Origin: Aminobacter carboxidus
Lineage (GTDB): Bacteria; Pseudomonadota; Alphaproteobacteria; Rhizobiales; Rhizobiaceae
Length of the DNA: 64,000 bases
Reading direction: 5' to 3'
Assembly: GCF_014863355.1 (NCBI RefSeq)
Contig: NZ_JACZEP010000005.1
Coordinates: 62,001 to 126,000, forward strand
Shown here: positions 34,805 through 43,515 of the stretch, piece by piece
Numbering within the stretch: position 1 is the first letter of the stretch
How the letters are laid out: every line of letters begins with the position of its first letter
Position numbers and translations under genes: made by a program
The notes under the pieces: model-generated
What the model was told of the DNA's origin: nothing
The model's input: only the letters and a program-made list of their open reading frames with translations
Databases searched by the model: none

Positions 34805-34829
34805 GGAACGAATGGGGCCCTTGCCGGTT
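34805..34829 (+). promoter_or_regulatory. EcfG-like promoter candidate before the HAD-ATPase gene
   Basis: GGAAC (34805-34809), a 16-base spacer and GGTT (34826-34829) match the EcfG consensus with one mismatch. It sits 32 bases before the HAD-ATPase start, in the divergent gap from the glycosyltransferase gene. Confidence 0.4.
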
Positions 34830-34861
34830 AACTCCCCATCCTCAAACGAGAAGAAGATGCG

Positions 34862-36565
34862 ATGTATGCCTTGGCGCTTGCCACCGATTACGATGAAACC
34901 CTTGCCGACCATGGCACCGTCACGCCGGGTGCGCTGGAGGCGATAAGGAAGCTGAAGGAGTCCGGCCGGAAGCTCATTCTGGTTACCGGACGCGAACTGC
35001 CCGATCTCAAACGGGTCTTTCCCGAACACGACATCTTCGACCGGATCGTCGCCGAAAACGGCGCGCTGCTCTATACGCCCGCGACGCGGACGTCGCGGCA
35101 GCTGGCACCGCCGCCGCCGCCGAAATTTGTCGATCGGCTTCGCAAAAGAGGCGTCGAGCCGCTCTATGTCGGCGAGACGATCGTCGCCACGCTTGTTCCC
35201 AACGAAACCATCGTGCTGGAGGAAATACGCAGCCTCGGGCTCGAACTTGAGATCATCTTCAACAAGGGCGCGGTGATGGTGCTGCCGAGCGGTCTGAACA
35301 AGGCCACAGGCCTTCTAGCGGCCCTGGAAGACCTGGAATTGTCTGCGCACAATGTCATCGGCATCGGTGATGCCGAGAACGACCATGCCCTGTTGCGCAC
35401 AGTCGGTTATGGCGTGGCGGTTGCAAACGCCCTTCCAACGCTCAAGGAGACGGCCGACCGTTCAACGCGGGCGGCGCGCGGTGCCGGTGTGATCGAGTTG
35501 GTCGACCTCATCCTCGACAAGGACGCCAGCCTGATGGACACGGCAAGGCAACGCGTGGAGGTCGGTTCCGACGCTGCAGGCACAGCTTCGGTGATCTCGC
35601 CTTATGGCGGCTGCAGTCTGATCGCCGGCACCTCGGGCATCGGCAAGTCGACGCTTGCCACCCTGTTGACGGAACGCTTCTCCAAGAAGGGCTACCAGTT
35701 CTGCGTTCTGGACCCCGAAGGCGACTACAGCCACCTCGACAACGTCGTGGTGGTCGGCGACGCCGATGCGGCGCCGAACCTGCGCGAAATCCTGGACCTG
35801 CTCGCCAAGCCGACGAACAACGTCGCCGTCAACATGCTGGGCCTGAAGACCGACGAGCGGCCCGATTATTTCGCCAAGCTTCTGCCCGAGCTGGCTTCGC
35901 TGCGGGCGCGCAAGGGCCGGCCGCATTGGCTCGTCATCGACGAGGCCCATCACCTCCTGCCGTCCGCAAGGGTCGGCGACTCCTTCGCCCTGCCCAAGGA
36001 ATTGCCGGCGACCATCCTGGTCACCGTCCATCCCGATCTCGTGTCAAAGGACGTGCTGCAGAAGGTGGAGGTGGTGATGGCGCTTGGGCCGGAGGCCGAC
36101 CAGGTCTTCGACTGCTTTTCCCAGGCGATCGGCGTCGACCGCCCGAAGGGCATCGCTCCTTTGTCGGAGCAGCAGATCCTGTTTTGGGACCGGGCATCGG
36201 GCCGGCCTGCAAAGGCGATCGTGGTCGACAGACCCAGACAGGCGCGCAAGCGCCACAAGCGCAAATATGCGGAGGGCGATCTGGGCGACAGCAGCTTCTA
36301 TTTCCGCGGGCCCGAAGGCGCGATGAGATTGAAGGCGCAGAACCTCATGATGTTCCTCCACATCGCCGAAGGCATCGACGACGCGACCTGGGAGCATCAT
36401 CTCAGGGCCGGCGACTATTCCGCATGGTTCAGCGACAAGGTCAAGGACAAGGAACTGGCCACCGAGGCCCGCGCGATCGAACAAAACAAACGGTTGGCGC
36501 CGGGCCAGAGCCGCGCCGCGATCGCGGATGCCGTGCGCAGCCGTTATACCGGGACCACCGGTTAG
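34862..36565 (+). CDS. HAD-IIB phosphatase fused to a HerA-like P-loop ATPase
   Basis: A 567-aa two-domain protein. Residues 1-225 form a HAD-IIB (Cof-like) phosphatase: DYDETL with Asp9/Asp11, LILVTGREL, a lysine in GLNKATGLL and GIGDAENDHALL. Residues ~240-450 form an ATPase with Walker A GTSGIGKST (256-264), DPEGDYSHL (284-292) as in HerA/DUF87 proteins, and Walker B WLVIDEAHHLLP. A basic linker (RPRQARKRHKRKYAEGDLG) and a helical C-terminal domain follow. The HAD class includes trehalose-6-phosphate phosphatases, and otsA is nearby without a normal otsB. This protein might supply that activity with ATP-driven control, but that is inference. Confidence 0.85.
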   Translation: MYALALATDYDETLADHGTVTPGALEAIRKLKESGRKLILVTGRELPDLKRVFPEHDIFDRIVAENGALLYTPATRTSRQLAPPPPPKFVDRLRKRGVEPLYVGETIVATLVPNETIVLEEIRSLGLELEIIFNKGAVMVLPSGLNKATGLLAALEDLELSAHNVIGIGDAENDHALLRTVGYGVAVANALPTLKETADRSTRAARGAGVIELVDLILDKDASLMDTARQRVEVGSDAAGTASVISPYGGCSLIAGTSGIGKSTLATLLTERFSKKGYQFCVLDPEGDYSHLDNVVVVGDADAAPNLREILDLLAKPTNNVAVNMLGLKTDERPDYFAKLLPELASLRARKGRPHWLVIDEAHHLLPSARVGDSFALPKELPATILVTVHPDLVSKDVLQKVEVVMALGPEADQVFDCFSQAIGVDRPKGIAPLSEQQILFWDRASGRPAKAIVVDRPRQARKRHKRKYAEGDLGDSSFYFRGPEGAMRLKAQNLMMFLHIAEGIDDATWEHHLRAGDYSAWFSDKVKDKELATEARAIEQNKRLAPGQSRAAIADAVRSRYTGTTG

Positions 36566-37065
36566 CCTGATGCGTGACCTGAAGGTTCGCCGAGTTGGCC
36601 GCGACCGATCAGATCGGGCATCCGCCTGACCAGGCTGGCCAGCGCCGGCTCGTCGACCAGGGTCGCCGCATCCTCCGGGCGCAGCCATTTGCGGCCGCGC
36701 TCGTCTTCTTCCTTCCAGCTGTCGAGCACCGTCTCGACCGCCATCGGAAAAACCCGGACGATGACCGGGACGAAGCCGACCGGCAGCCTCTTCCAGTAGC
36801 GAAAGGTTCCGATCGGCACCCTTGCCATCTGCCCGACCACGCCGGCTTCCTGTCGCGCTTCGCATGCCGCTGCGGCCGCCGGACTCTTCTTTTTCATCGG
36901 CCAGCCCTTCGGCACGACGAAGCGCCGGGTTCCGCGCGAGGTGATGAGCATCACCCGCATCGACCCATCCGCAGCCAGCCGATAGGGCAGCGCCGCAACC
37001 TGGCTGGCGGGATCACCCTTGATCGCCGAACGGATGGCGCGTTTTTTCCGCTTGTTCATGATCAC
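36562..37065 (-). CDS. NUDIX hydrolase with degenerate Nudix box
   Basis: The 167-aa protein has the alphaproteobacterial NUDIX layout (VAALPYRLAADGSMRVMLIT, RRFVVPKGWPMKKK, ACEARQEAGVVGQM, GTFRYWKRLP). In the Nudix box the first conserved glutamate is replaced by lysine or serine (GWPMKKKSP), while the E-x-x-x-E-A-G core is kept. Related DipZ/diphosphoinositol-type hydrolases in this clade show the same PKGWPMK pattern. It overlaps the convergent HAD-ATPase stop by 4 bases and is coupled to the small gene upstream (4-base overlap). Likely a house-cleaning or signalling pyrophosphatase. Confidence 0.82.
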   Translation of the reverse strand: MIMNKRKKRAIRSAIKGDPASQVAALPYRLAADGSMRVMLITSRGTRRFVVPKGWPMKKKSPAAAAACEARQEAGVVGQMARVPIGTFRYWKRLPVGFVPVIVRVFPMAVETVLDSWKEEDERGRKWLRPEDAATLVDEPALASLVRRMPDLIGRGQLGEPSGHASG

Positions 37066-37298
37066 AGGCTCGCCGCGCCCTTGCGGACACGACTGGCGCC
37101 GAGTTGCTCAAGCGCCAGGCGAACCAGGCGCAGTTCCGCCTGCCAGCCGTCGTCGGAATTCATAGCACTTTCGGAAGCCGCCCGTTGCAAGGCGCGCGCA
37201 TCGTCTTCGAGGTGGCGGAGGCGCTGTATCTTGATTTCGCGCGAGGACTGCGGATCTTTGAGAATTTTCCGTATCAGTTCTTCGTAAGGCGTATCCAT
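37062..37298 (-). CDS. Small conserved-type hypothetical protein, helical
   Basis: A 78-aa charged, helix-rich protein (MDTPYEELIRKILKDPQSS, IKIQRLRHLEDDARALQRAA). I do not recognise a family. ATG 37298 is preferred over an upstream TTG at 37334: the EcfG-like -10 at 37333-37336 would put the transcript start downstream of that TTG. The stop overlaps the NUDIX start by 4 bases (ATGA), so the two are translated together. Confidence 0.6.
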   Translation of the reverse strand: MDTPYEELIRKILKDPQSSREIKIQRLRHLEDDARALQRAASESAMNSDDGWQAELRLVRLALEQLGASRVRKGAASL

Positions 37299-37332
37299 GA
37301 CGACACCCGAATTGTCCACTGCATCGGAAGAC

Positions 37333-37357
37333 AATGACTGGTGTGCGGCTTGGTTCC
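37333..37357 (-). promoter_or_regulatory. EcfG-like promoter candidate before the hypothetical/NUDIX pair
   Basis: On the minus strand GGAAC (37357-37353), a 16-base spacer and CATT (37336-37333) match the EcfG consensus with one mismatch, 35 bases before ATG 37298. Confidence 0.4.
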
Positions 37358-37481
37358 GTCTTGCCTCCTCAATGAGCGGTTAGCTGGGAGTGGATCAACA
37401 GCCGGCCAGCCAGAAAAGACCGCGGTACCGCAGACCACGGCCGGATGAAACCAGCAGCTCGAGCATTGCGGTGGTTTCCTG

Positions 37482-37559
37482 TCAAAAGCCGTACTGCAGG
37501 ATGATCGAGGCTAGCGCACCGAAGATCACCGCCAAGTATACCTTTTCCTCTGCGGACAT
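37482..37559 (-). CDS. Possible 25-aa single-helix membrane peptide
   Basis: ATG 37559 opens a 25-codon frame (MSAEEKVYLAVIFGALASII, ending LQYGF) with one hydrophobic helix, preceded by AGG at suitable spacing. It looks like a typical small membrane peptide of stress loci but has no recognised family. The surrounding region 37560-37846 holds no other gene I can support. Confidence 0.4.
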   Translation of the reverse strand: MSAEEKVYLAVIFGALASIILQYGF

Positions 37560-37846
37560 ATCGCACCTGCGACGGCTTTCTCCGCCCCCCTCATTGAAGG
37601 ACGCAACCGGACATAGGGCATGAGCCTCCGAAGAAAACCTCGCAAAACCAGATTGGCTTGCGACCGCGCCGCCATCAGGGGGACGAAGCCTGACCGAGGT
37701 GCCGCTCGTCCACCCTCCGTCCACGGGCGGCGCATCGGCGGTTCTGCGCTCGAAGACATGCAGCACAGCCGTCAGGCTGCCTGAATTTTGAAGGGCATCA
37801 CTGCCGCGTTATGCAGGGGGACACGGAACGAGGCGGTAGAAAGTTC

Positions 37847-37871
37847 GGAACCAGCCCGGTCGCGATGCGTT
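37847..37871 (+). promoter_or_regulatory. EcfG promoter (full consensus) before the PRC-barrel gene
   Basis: GGAAC (37847-37851), a 16-base spacer and CGTT (37868-37871) match the EcfG general stress consensus fully. The transcript would start about 30 bases before ATG 37906. Confidence 0.65.
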
Positions 37872-37905
37872 GGCCTTCAGATACCCTGAACCCGAGGAGG
37901 TCTGA

Positions 37906-38244
37906 ATGAACAATCTCATCGAAAGCGACAAGGTAATCGGAACCGAAGTTTACGGACCAGATGGTGCTCATATCGGCGAGGTCGAACGACTGATCCTTGA
38001 GAAGGTCGACGGTCGCGTGGCGCATGCCGTGCTGAGTTTCGGCGGCTTTCTCGGCATGGGGCAGGATCGTTATCCGTTGCCGTGGAACAAGCTGACCTAC
38101 AACGATGACCTGGGCGGCTTCCAGGTCGACATCTCCAAGGAGCAGCTCGAAGGAGCGCCGACTTATACTGAGGACGGCTATGATTGGTCCGAGGAGAACA
38201 ACCGGCGTATTTACCATCATTATGGCGCCCAGCCCTACTGGTAA
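37906..38244 (+). CDS. PRC-barrel domain stress protein
   Basis: A 112-aa protein made almost entirely of one PRC-barrel (LIESDKVIGTEVYGPDGAHI, GEVERLILEKVDGRVAHAVL, FLGMGQDRYPLPWNKLTY) followed by an acidic, tyrosine-rich tail ending YHHYGAQPYW. PRC-barrels of this kind are widespread, often stress-induced, small proteins in Rhizobiales with unknown molecular role. GGAGGT precedes ATG 37906, and a full-consensus EcfG promoter lies upstream. It ends the stress island. Confidence 0.88.
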   Translation: MNNLIESDKVIGTEVYGPDGAHIGEVERLILEKVDGRVAHAVLSFGGFLGMGQDRYPLPWNKLTYNDDLGGFQVDISKEQLEGAPTYTEDGYDWSEENNRRIYHHYGAQPYW

Positions 38245-38429
38245 CTCCACAGGAGAGGGGTAACAATGTGACGACCGACAAGATTCTCGGTCTGGCGCGA
38301 GGCGTGGCAAGCTGTTGCCACGCCTCGTTTTGCGCCGGCAATCGGCTCCCTCGCTGCCCCGCTGCCAAAGGTCCGGTACCAAGGGGTCAATGTGCCAAGG
38401 AGTAATGCGCCTCGCGACGTTTGCGTGTG

Positions 38430-38684
38430 GCTGCGGCCTTCTTTGCCGATGTCGAGCGAGCGTGCCGAAGCCGAACGGCGCGCAGCGGCTTCGCCGCCGG
38501 TCTTTCCGCCCTTCCAGGCTGAGCCGTTGCTTTCGGGTTTGCCGCCGCCCGAACCCTTGATCACCGTCGCCCACGCCCGTCTCTCCGCGTCAACGGCCAG
38601 AGACGCCGCGGTCCTTATAACCCTCCTCGATATGCTCGTCTCAGGCGGATCATCGACCTTTTTCGATTCCTTCCGCCCCACCAC
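38430..38684 (-). pseudogene. Small rhizobial hypothetical gene, probably decayed
   Basis: The minus strand reads KESKKVDDPPETSISRR, then AERRAWATVIKGSGGGKPES and GSAWKGGKTGGEAAARR. The R-A-W-A-T-V-x-K-x-x-G-G-G pattern occurs in small alphaproteobacterial hypotheticals. The frame continues past the conserved part into sequence without family character, and no good ribosome site precedes the start, so I treat it as decayed. Its KKVDDPPET part shares 24 identical bases with 191-214 at the window start. Confidence 0.35.
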
Positions 38685-38966
38685 GACATCCGCTAAACCA
38701 ACGACGTTGGCTTAGCGCTCGACTGCAAGCTTTCGCTCGCGTTCGAAGGTAGTGGTAGCCTTACCGCTGAAACCCGCCTCGACCGAATGCGCCAGGTGAT
38801 GCCACCTATTCGCGATAAAGGTCCTGCGGCAGAGATTGGTTCCCAAGCGTCTTAGCCGCTCTGGCATTCGGCCGGTCAATGCTGCTCTCGCCAGAGTGCG
38901 GTCTGACAACTCAACCACCTTCGCCGTTGAACTCGTATGCGAGCATCAGAAGGCCCAAAAATCCTA

Positions 38967-39011
38967 TTGCATAGACAAAAGAAACAAGTTACGTTTTTAT
39001 TGTCTAGACAA
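38967..39011. promoter_or_regulatory. Pair of HutC/GntR-type operators before the NikA-type operon
   Basis: TTGCATAGACAA (38967-38978) and the perfect palindrome TTGTCTAGACAA (39000-39011) have centres 33 bases apart, about three helical turns. They lie 75-120 bases upstream of the binding-protein start. The GT-x-TA-x-AC core is that of HutC-type GntR regulators, and a HutC-type gene is located at 47020-47781. Spaced paired sites suggest cooperative repression. Confidence 0.65.
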
Positions 39012-39085
39012 AAGAGTGTCTCCTCCTTGCGCTCCGCCGCAAGCCGGGCAGCGACACCACCACAAATGTCACAAGGGGAACTTGG

Positions 39086-40666
39086 ATGACCGCATCAAGA
39101 CGCACTTTTCTCAAGGGCCTGGCGGTTGCGCCGGCTTTATTCGGCGGTCTGTCGTCGACAATTTCAGCCTACGCCCAGAAGGCCAAGGCGCATGGCGATC
39201 TGATCGTTGCGATCGCCAAGCCGGCGGGAAATCTCGATCCGCACAAATATATCGGCCTGTGGGCCGTGCAGGATCTCATGTTCGAGCCGCTCATGCGCTA
39301 CGGCAAAAATGGCCAGATCGAACCGGCACTCGCGACCGAGTGGGCCGTCGAGGACAATGGCAAGCTGCTCCGCGTCAAGCTTCGTCAGAACGTGACCTTC
39401 CAGGACGGCACGTCCTGGGACGCTGAGGCCATGATGTGGAACCTGGATCGCTGGATCGGCAAGCCTGCCAATAACTGGATGAATTCTTCGCGGCTTTATT
39501 CCGGCCACAGGATCGTCGACCCGCACACGGTCGAGCTGCAGTTCAAGGAGCCGGTGCTCGGGCTCCTCTACGAATTCTCCTATGTCCGGCCGTCGCGCTT
39601 TCTCAGCCCAAAGTCGGTCGACAAGGATGGCAACTATCAGGCGCCGGTTGGAACCGGACCTTGGATCCAGGAAAGTGCGTCGAACAGCGAAAGCACCTTC
39701 AAGCGGTTCGATGGCTATTGGGGCGATCTGCCAACCTTCGAACACGTCGAGCTGAAGGTCCTGCCGGATTCACGCAGCCGCATGGCAGCACTTAGGGCAG
39801 GCGAGATCGATCTGGCCGGCGGCGACTACCTGGCTCCCATAAAGGCGACAGAAGCCAAAGCACTGGAAAGTGCTGGCATCCCGGTCACCGTAGAGACCGG
39901 AACGACGACGATCGTACTCGCCTACAACCCTGATCGGAACGAAGCGCTGAAAGACGTGCGTGTACGCAAGGCGATCAACATCGGCTTCGACAGGGCGGCG
40001 ATCGGCCAGGTGCTTTACCAGAGCTTGGCCGAGCCGGCGGGCAGTCTGTTTCCCGCCAATGTTCCGCATGCCGGCAAGCGCTTTGATGTCGCCAAGCGCG
40101 ACGTAGAGGCGGCCAAGGCATTGCTCGAGGTGGCAGGCTGGAGCGGTTCGGGGATCCGCGAAAAGGACGGCAAAAAGCTGTCGCTGGAACTGGTGGTCTC
40201 CGAAGAGCAGATGGCAGGCTCGCGCTCGCTCGGCGAAATCCTGCAGTCGCAGCTTGGCGAGATCGGCATCGAACTGACAATACGATCGGTCGACCATGCG
40301 TCGCGCCACAGTGACATCCCAGCGCGAAAATACGACATGGCGTTGTTCTACACCTTGGGCGCGCCCTACGAGCCGTTCGGAACGCTGGTCGGCCTGTTTC
40401 TGTCGACGTTCAACAATGGCGTCGACGGCAAGCTGTTCCTCGATCCGGCAAACCTCGACCCATTGGTGCTGGCAGCTACATCGGCATCGGAAGCCGACGT
40501 GGCGGGCGCGACACAGGCCATCTATGACTGGCTCTACAACGAGGTCGCGATTTCTCCGCTGTTCTACGCGCCGATCATCTGGGCGCATGCTCCGCGGGTC
40601 CAGGGCTTCACGCCACCGTCGACGGAATACGACCTTCCCTACAAAAACATCACCTTGGGCGCGTAA
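39086..40666 (+). CDS. NikA-like (nickel/peptide/opine class) ABC substrate-binding protein
   Basis: A 526-aa binding protein with a twin-arginine-like signal (SRRTFLKGLAVAPALFGGLS, cut near AYAQ). Its internal order resembles NikA more than DppA: NLDPHKYIGLWAVQDLMFEP, RQNVTFQDGTSWDAEAMMWN, SYVRPSRFLSPKSV, GTGPWIQESASNSES and TLGAPYEPFGTL. NikA-type proteins bind nickel complexed with small chelators; relatives bind opine metallophores or peptides. The metal or ligand cannot be told from sequence. It is first in a five-gene ABC operon behind paired GntR-type operators. Confidence 0.9.
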   Translation: MTASRRTFLKGLAVAPALFGGLSSTISAYAQKAKAHGDLIVAIAKPAGNLDPHKYIGLWAVQDLMFEPLMRYGKNGQIEPALATEWAVEDNGKLLRVKLRQNVTFQDGTSWDAEAMMWNLDRWIGKPANNWMNSSRLYSGHRIVDPHTVELQFKEPVLGLLYEFSYVRPSRFLSPKSVDKDGNYQAPVGTGPWIQESASNSESTFKRFDGYWGDLPTFEHVELKVLPDSRSRMAALRAGEIDLAGGDYLAPIKATEAKALESAGIPVTVETGTTTIVLAYNPDRNEALKDVRVRKAINIGFDRAAIGQVLYQSLAEPAGSLFPANVPHAGKRFDVAKRDVEAAKALLEVAGWSGSGIREKDGKKLSLELVVSEEQMAGSRSLGEILQSQLGEIGIELTIRSVDHASRHSDIPARKYDMALFYTLGAPYEPFGTLVGLFLSTFNNGVDGKLFLDPANLDPLVLAATSASEADVAGATQAIYDWLYNEVAISPLFYAPIIWAHAPRVQGFTPPSTEYDLPYKNITLGA

Positions 40667-40677
40667 GGGCGAATCCG

Positions 40678-41613
40678 ATGCTGACACTAGTTTCGCGCCG
40701 CTTGCGCAACTCGCTTGTCCTGCTGATGCTGGCGACGCTGCTCTGCTTCACTCTGGTAGTATCAGCGCCCGGCAACATCGCGGTCCTGATTGCGGAATTG
40801 CGCACACCCAAAGCTACCTTTGCCGACATCCACAAGATCGAGCTGGAACTCGGGCTAGACCAACCGATCGTCACCCGGTACTCGCACTGGCTCACCGGCG
40901 CCTTGCAGGGAAATCTCGGAATTTCCTACAAGACCGGTGAAGATATCGGGCCGGCCTTGTCCAGCCGCCTTCCGATCACCGCAACGCTTGTTGCCGGCGG
41001 TGCGACCTTTGCGATGCTCTTCAGCTTCGTGCTTGGCTTTGCTGGTGCGCTTTGGCCGGGACGGTTCGCCGATGTCGCCACCCGCACCATCGCCCTGCTT
41101 GGCGCTTCGATGCCATCGTTCTTCGTCGGCGCGCTTCTGATCTACGGATTGGCGGTACAGCTGCGGCTTTTGCCAACCTTCGGCTCGGAGGGACTTTCGA
41201 GCTGGATCCTGCCCTGGATCACGATCGGATTGCTGCCCGCCGCCGTGCTCAGCCGGGTAGTGCGTGTGGGCTTGGAAGAGGCGATGTCGCGGCCCTTTGC
41301 GCTGACCGCGGTTGCCAAGGGCCTGACACGGCGGACCATCCTTGTCCGGCATGCCCTGCCCAACATCGCACCGACCTACATCAATGCGCTGGGTGCCCAG
41401 ACTGGTGCGATGGTGGTTGGCGCGGTTGTCGTGGAGCCGCTGTTTGCCCTCAAGGGCGTGGCCGACCTGTTCCTATCGGGTGTTCTGTTCCGCGACTTCA
41501 TGGTCGTTCAGGCGTGCCTTCTGGTCTTCATATCGTTCTTTGTTGTCCTCAACCTCCTCGTCGACATCGGGATGATGTTCACCGATCCCAAACTTCGGCG
41601 CCAGGGAAGCTGA
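40678..41613 (+). CDS. NikB/DppB-like ABC permease
   Basis: A 311-aa inner-membrane permease with the DppB/NikB layout: an N-terminal helix after SRRLRNSLVLLMLATLLCFT, ELELGLDQPIVTRYSHWLTG, and the EAA region AMSRPFALTAVAKGLTRRTI followed by VRHALPNIAPTYINALGAQ. It starts 11 bases after the binding-protein stop, and the next permease follows after 2 bases. Forms the import channel with that permease. Confidence 0.9.
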   Translation: MLTLVSRRLRNSLVLLMLATLLCFTLVVSAPGNIAVLIAELRTPKATFADIHKIELELGLDQPIVTRYSHWLTGALQGNLGISYKTGEDIGPALSSRLPITATLVAGGATFAMLFSFVLGFAGALWPGRFADVATRTIALLGASMPSFFVGALLIYGLAVQLRLLPTFGSEGLSSWILPWITIGLLPAAVLSRVVRVGLEEAMSRPFALTAVAKGLTRRTILVRHALPNIAPTYINALGAQTGAMVVGAVVVEPLFALKGVADLFLSGVLFRDFMVVQACLLVFISFFVVLNLLVDIGMMFTDPKLRRQGS

Positions 41614-41615
41614 CC

Positions 41616-42500
41616 ATGAAATTTCTTCGCGAGTTCCTGTCTTACACCTCAAGCCTGCCCCGGCTGGCGATCTGGGCTGTCGGCACCTTTCTCTTCCTCG
41701 GCATCTTCGCGCCATGGCTGACACCGCATGATCCGAATGCGCAGAACCTGCTCCAAGCGCATCTGGGCCCGTCCTTCGCCCACTGGTTAGGTACCGACCA
41801 TGTCGGCCGCGATACGCTGAGCCGGCTGATCCTGTCGGCGCGAACCTCGGTTGTCGGCATGACCCTTGTCCTGGTGTTGGCGCTTTCTGTCGGCGTTACC
41901 ATAGGCACGGTTGCGGGCTATCGCCGTGGTTGGGTCGAAGAGGGCCTGATGCGGATCGTCGATGTCGGGCTGGCGATGCCCAGCCTTATCGTGGCGCTGG
42001 CCGTCATCGGGATTTTTGGTACCGGCTACTGGAACATGATCCTCGCGCTGGCACTCGCCTGGTGGCCGGGCAGCGCGCGCATCAGCCGGGCGGTTGCGGT
42101 CAACGTCATGAACAGGCCTCACATCGAGTCCCTGCGGGTGCTCGGGGCAAGTCCGGCCAGGATCTATTTCCATCACCTGCTGCCCGCAACGCTGGGCGCC
42201 GTGCTGGTCTACGCGACGGCAGATGCAGGAGCGGTGGCCCTGGCGATCGCAACGTTGAGTTTCCTTGGGCTGGGCATCCAGCCGCCAACGCCGGAATGGG
42301 GCCAGATGCTGGTAGATGCCTTGCCCTATCTCGAGTCTTCGCCGCGTCAGGTCATCCTCCCAGGACTGGCGCTCACTCTGGCCGTGATCGGCTTCAATCT
42401 GCTTGGCGAATCCATTGCGCTGAACCGGGTGCCTACCCCGCTTTCTCGCAAGATCCTTCGCCAGAGGCGGATCACGGCAGCTGCATGGAAGAAGGCATAA
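41616..42500 (+). CDS. NikC/DppC-like ABC permease
   Basis: A 294-aa inner-membrane permease. The DppC/NikC mark HWLGTDHVGRDTLSRLILSA lies near residue 60. The EAA loop reads RPHIESLRVLGASPARIYFH, and the conserved end is ATLSFLGLGIQPPTPEWGQM. I chose ATG 41616, with GAAG upstream, directly after the NikB-like stop; the longer upstream frame overlaps that gene fully and lacks family content. Partner subunit of the NikB-like permease. Confidence 0.9.
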   Translation: MKFLREFLSYTSSLPRLAIWAVGTFLFLGIFAPWLTPHDPNAQNLLQAHLGPSFAHWLGTDHVGRDTLSRLILSARTSVVGMTLVLVLALSVGVTIGTVAGYRRGWVEEGLMRIVDVGLAMPSLIVALAVIGIFGTGYWNMILALALAWWPGSARISRAVAVNVMNRPHIESLRVLGASPARIYFHHLLPATLGAVLVYATADAGAVALAIATLSFLGLGIQPPTPEWGQMLVDALPYLESSPRQVILPGLALTLAVIGFNLLGESIALNRVPTPLSRKILRQRRITAAAWKKA

Positions 42501-42504
42501 CCGG

Positions 42505-43515
42505 ATGGCTTCGAAGGAAATTCTGAGGGTTTCGGATCTCTGCGTAGATCTGTTCACCCAGCGTTCGGTCATCCGGCCGGTCGACGGGGTCAGCTACTCT
42601 GTCGCTGCTGGCGAAACGCTCGCCATCGTCGGCGAGAGTGGCAGCGGCAAGACGGTGTTGAACTTTGCCCCTCTCGGCCTGATGCCGACGGGCGTCAATG
42701 TCGACCTGAGCGGCTCGATCCTGTTCAACGACACCGAACTGGTCGGCATCGCCGAACCAGCATTGCGAAAGCTGCGCGGCGGATCGATAGGAACGATCTT
42801 CCAGGATCCGATGAGCGCGCTTAACCCTGCTCGCACCATCGGCAGACAGATTGCCGAGGTGAGCGAATTGCATATGGGCCTGAGCTCCAGCCAGGCCGAA
42901 AGCAGGGCACTTGACCTGCTCAAGCTGGTCAGGATGTCCGACCCCGATGCGCGGTTGAAGCAGTATCCGCACGAACTGTCAGGTGGGCTTCGCCAGCGCG
43001 TGATGATCGCCATTGCGGTTGCAGCCGAACCGCAGCTGTTGATCGCCGACGAGCCGACGACCGCTCTCGATGTCACCGTGCAGGCGCAGATCATCGCTTT
43101 GCTGAAGGATCTGCAGAAGCGGCTGAACATGGCCATCGTGCTCATCACGCATGACATGGGCGTGGTGGCCGGCATCGCCTCGCGTGTTGCTGTCATGTAT
43201 GCCGGTCGGGTTGCCGAATACGGGCCCGTCGGCGATGTTCTGGTCGAGCCCCGGCATCCCTACACGATGGGCCTGATCGACGCCATTCCGCGCGCCGACG
43301 ATGCGCCTGGCTCGCTGTTTCGCGGGTTGCCTGGCGCACCGCCGATCCTGGGCGCACCTATCCCGGGATGCGCGTTTGCGCCTCGCTGCCACGCGGCAAT
43401 CGAAAGCTGTCACATCACTCGCCCGGCGCTGGTGTCGACGGTTCAGCCGCTGGTTTCAGCCGCCTGTCCGATCATCAACAAGCACAATCACGGGGGCGCG
43501 TATGTCCAGCACTAA
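42505..43515 (+). CDS. NikD/DppD-like ABC ATPase
   Basis: A 336-aa ATPase with Walker A GESGSGKTVL, Q-loop TIFQDPMSALNPA, signature LSGGLRQRVMIA, Walker B LLIADEPTTALDV and H-loop LITHDMG. The oligopeptide-type C-terminal extension carries PIPGCAFAPRCHAAIESC, with the cysteines typical of this group. It starts 4 bases after the permease stop and overlaps the next ATPase by 14 bases. Pairs with that ATPase to drive the importer. Confidence 0.9.
   Translation: MASKEILRVSDLCVDLFTQRSVIRPVDGVSYSVAAGETLAIVGESGSGKTVLNFAPLGLMPTGVNVDLSGSILFNDTELVGIAEPALRKLRGGSIGTIFQDPMSALNPARTIGRQIAEVSELHMGLSSSQAESRALDLLKLVRMSDPDARLKQYPHELSGGLRQRVMIAIAVAAEPQLLIADEPTTALDVTVQAQIIALLKDLQKRLNMAIVLITHDMGVVAGIASRVAVMYAGRVAEYGPVGDVLVEPRHPYTMGLIDAIPRADDAPGSLFRGLPGAPPILGAPIPGCAFAPRCHAAIESCHITRPALVSTVQPLVSAACPIINKHNHGGAYVQH

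Larger units (their letters stand above)
38245..39085. other. Intergenic region with decayed small gene and regulatory sites
   Basis: This 840-base stretch has no intact gene I can support. It holds a decayed minus-strand small gene (38430-38684) and the operator pair of the NikA-type operon (38967-39011). A weak stem CTTGCCACGCC/GGCGTGGCAAG at about 38299-38325 may end PRC-barrel transcripts. The middle part (38700-38960) shows nothing recognisable. Confidence 0.5.
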
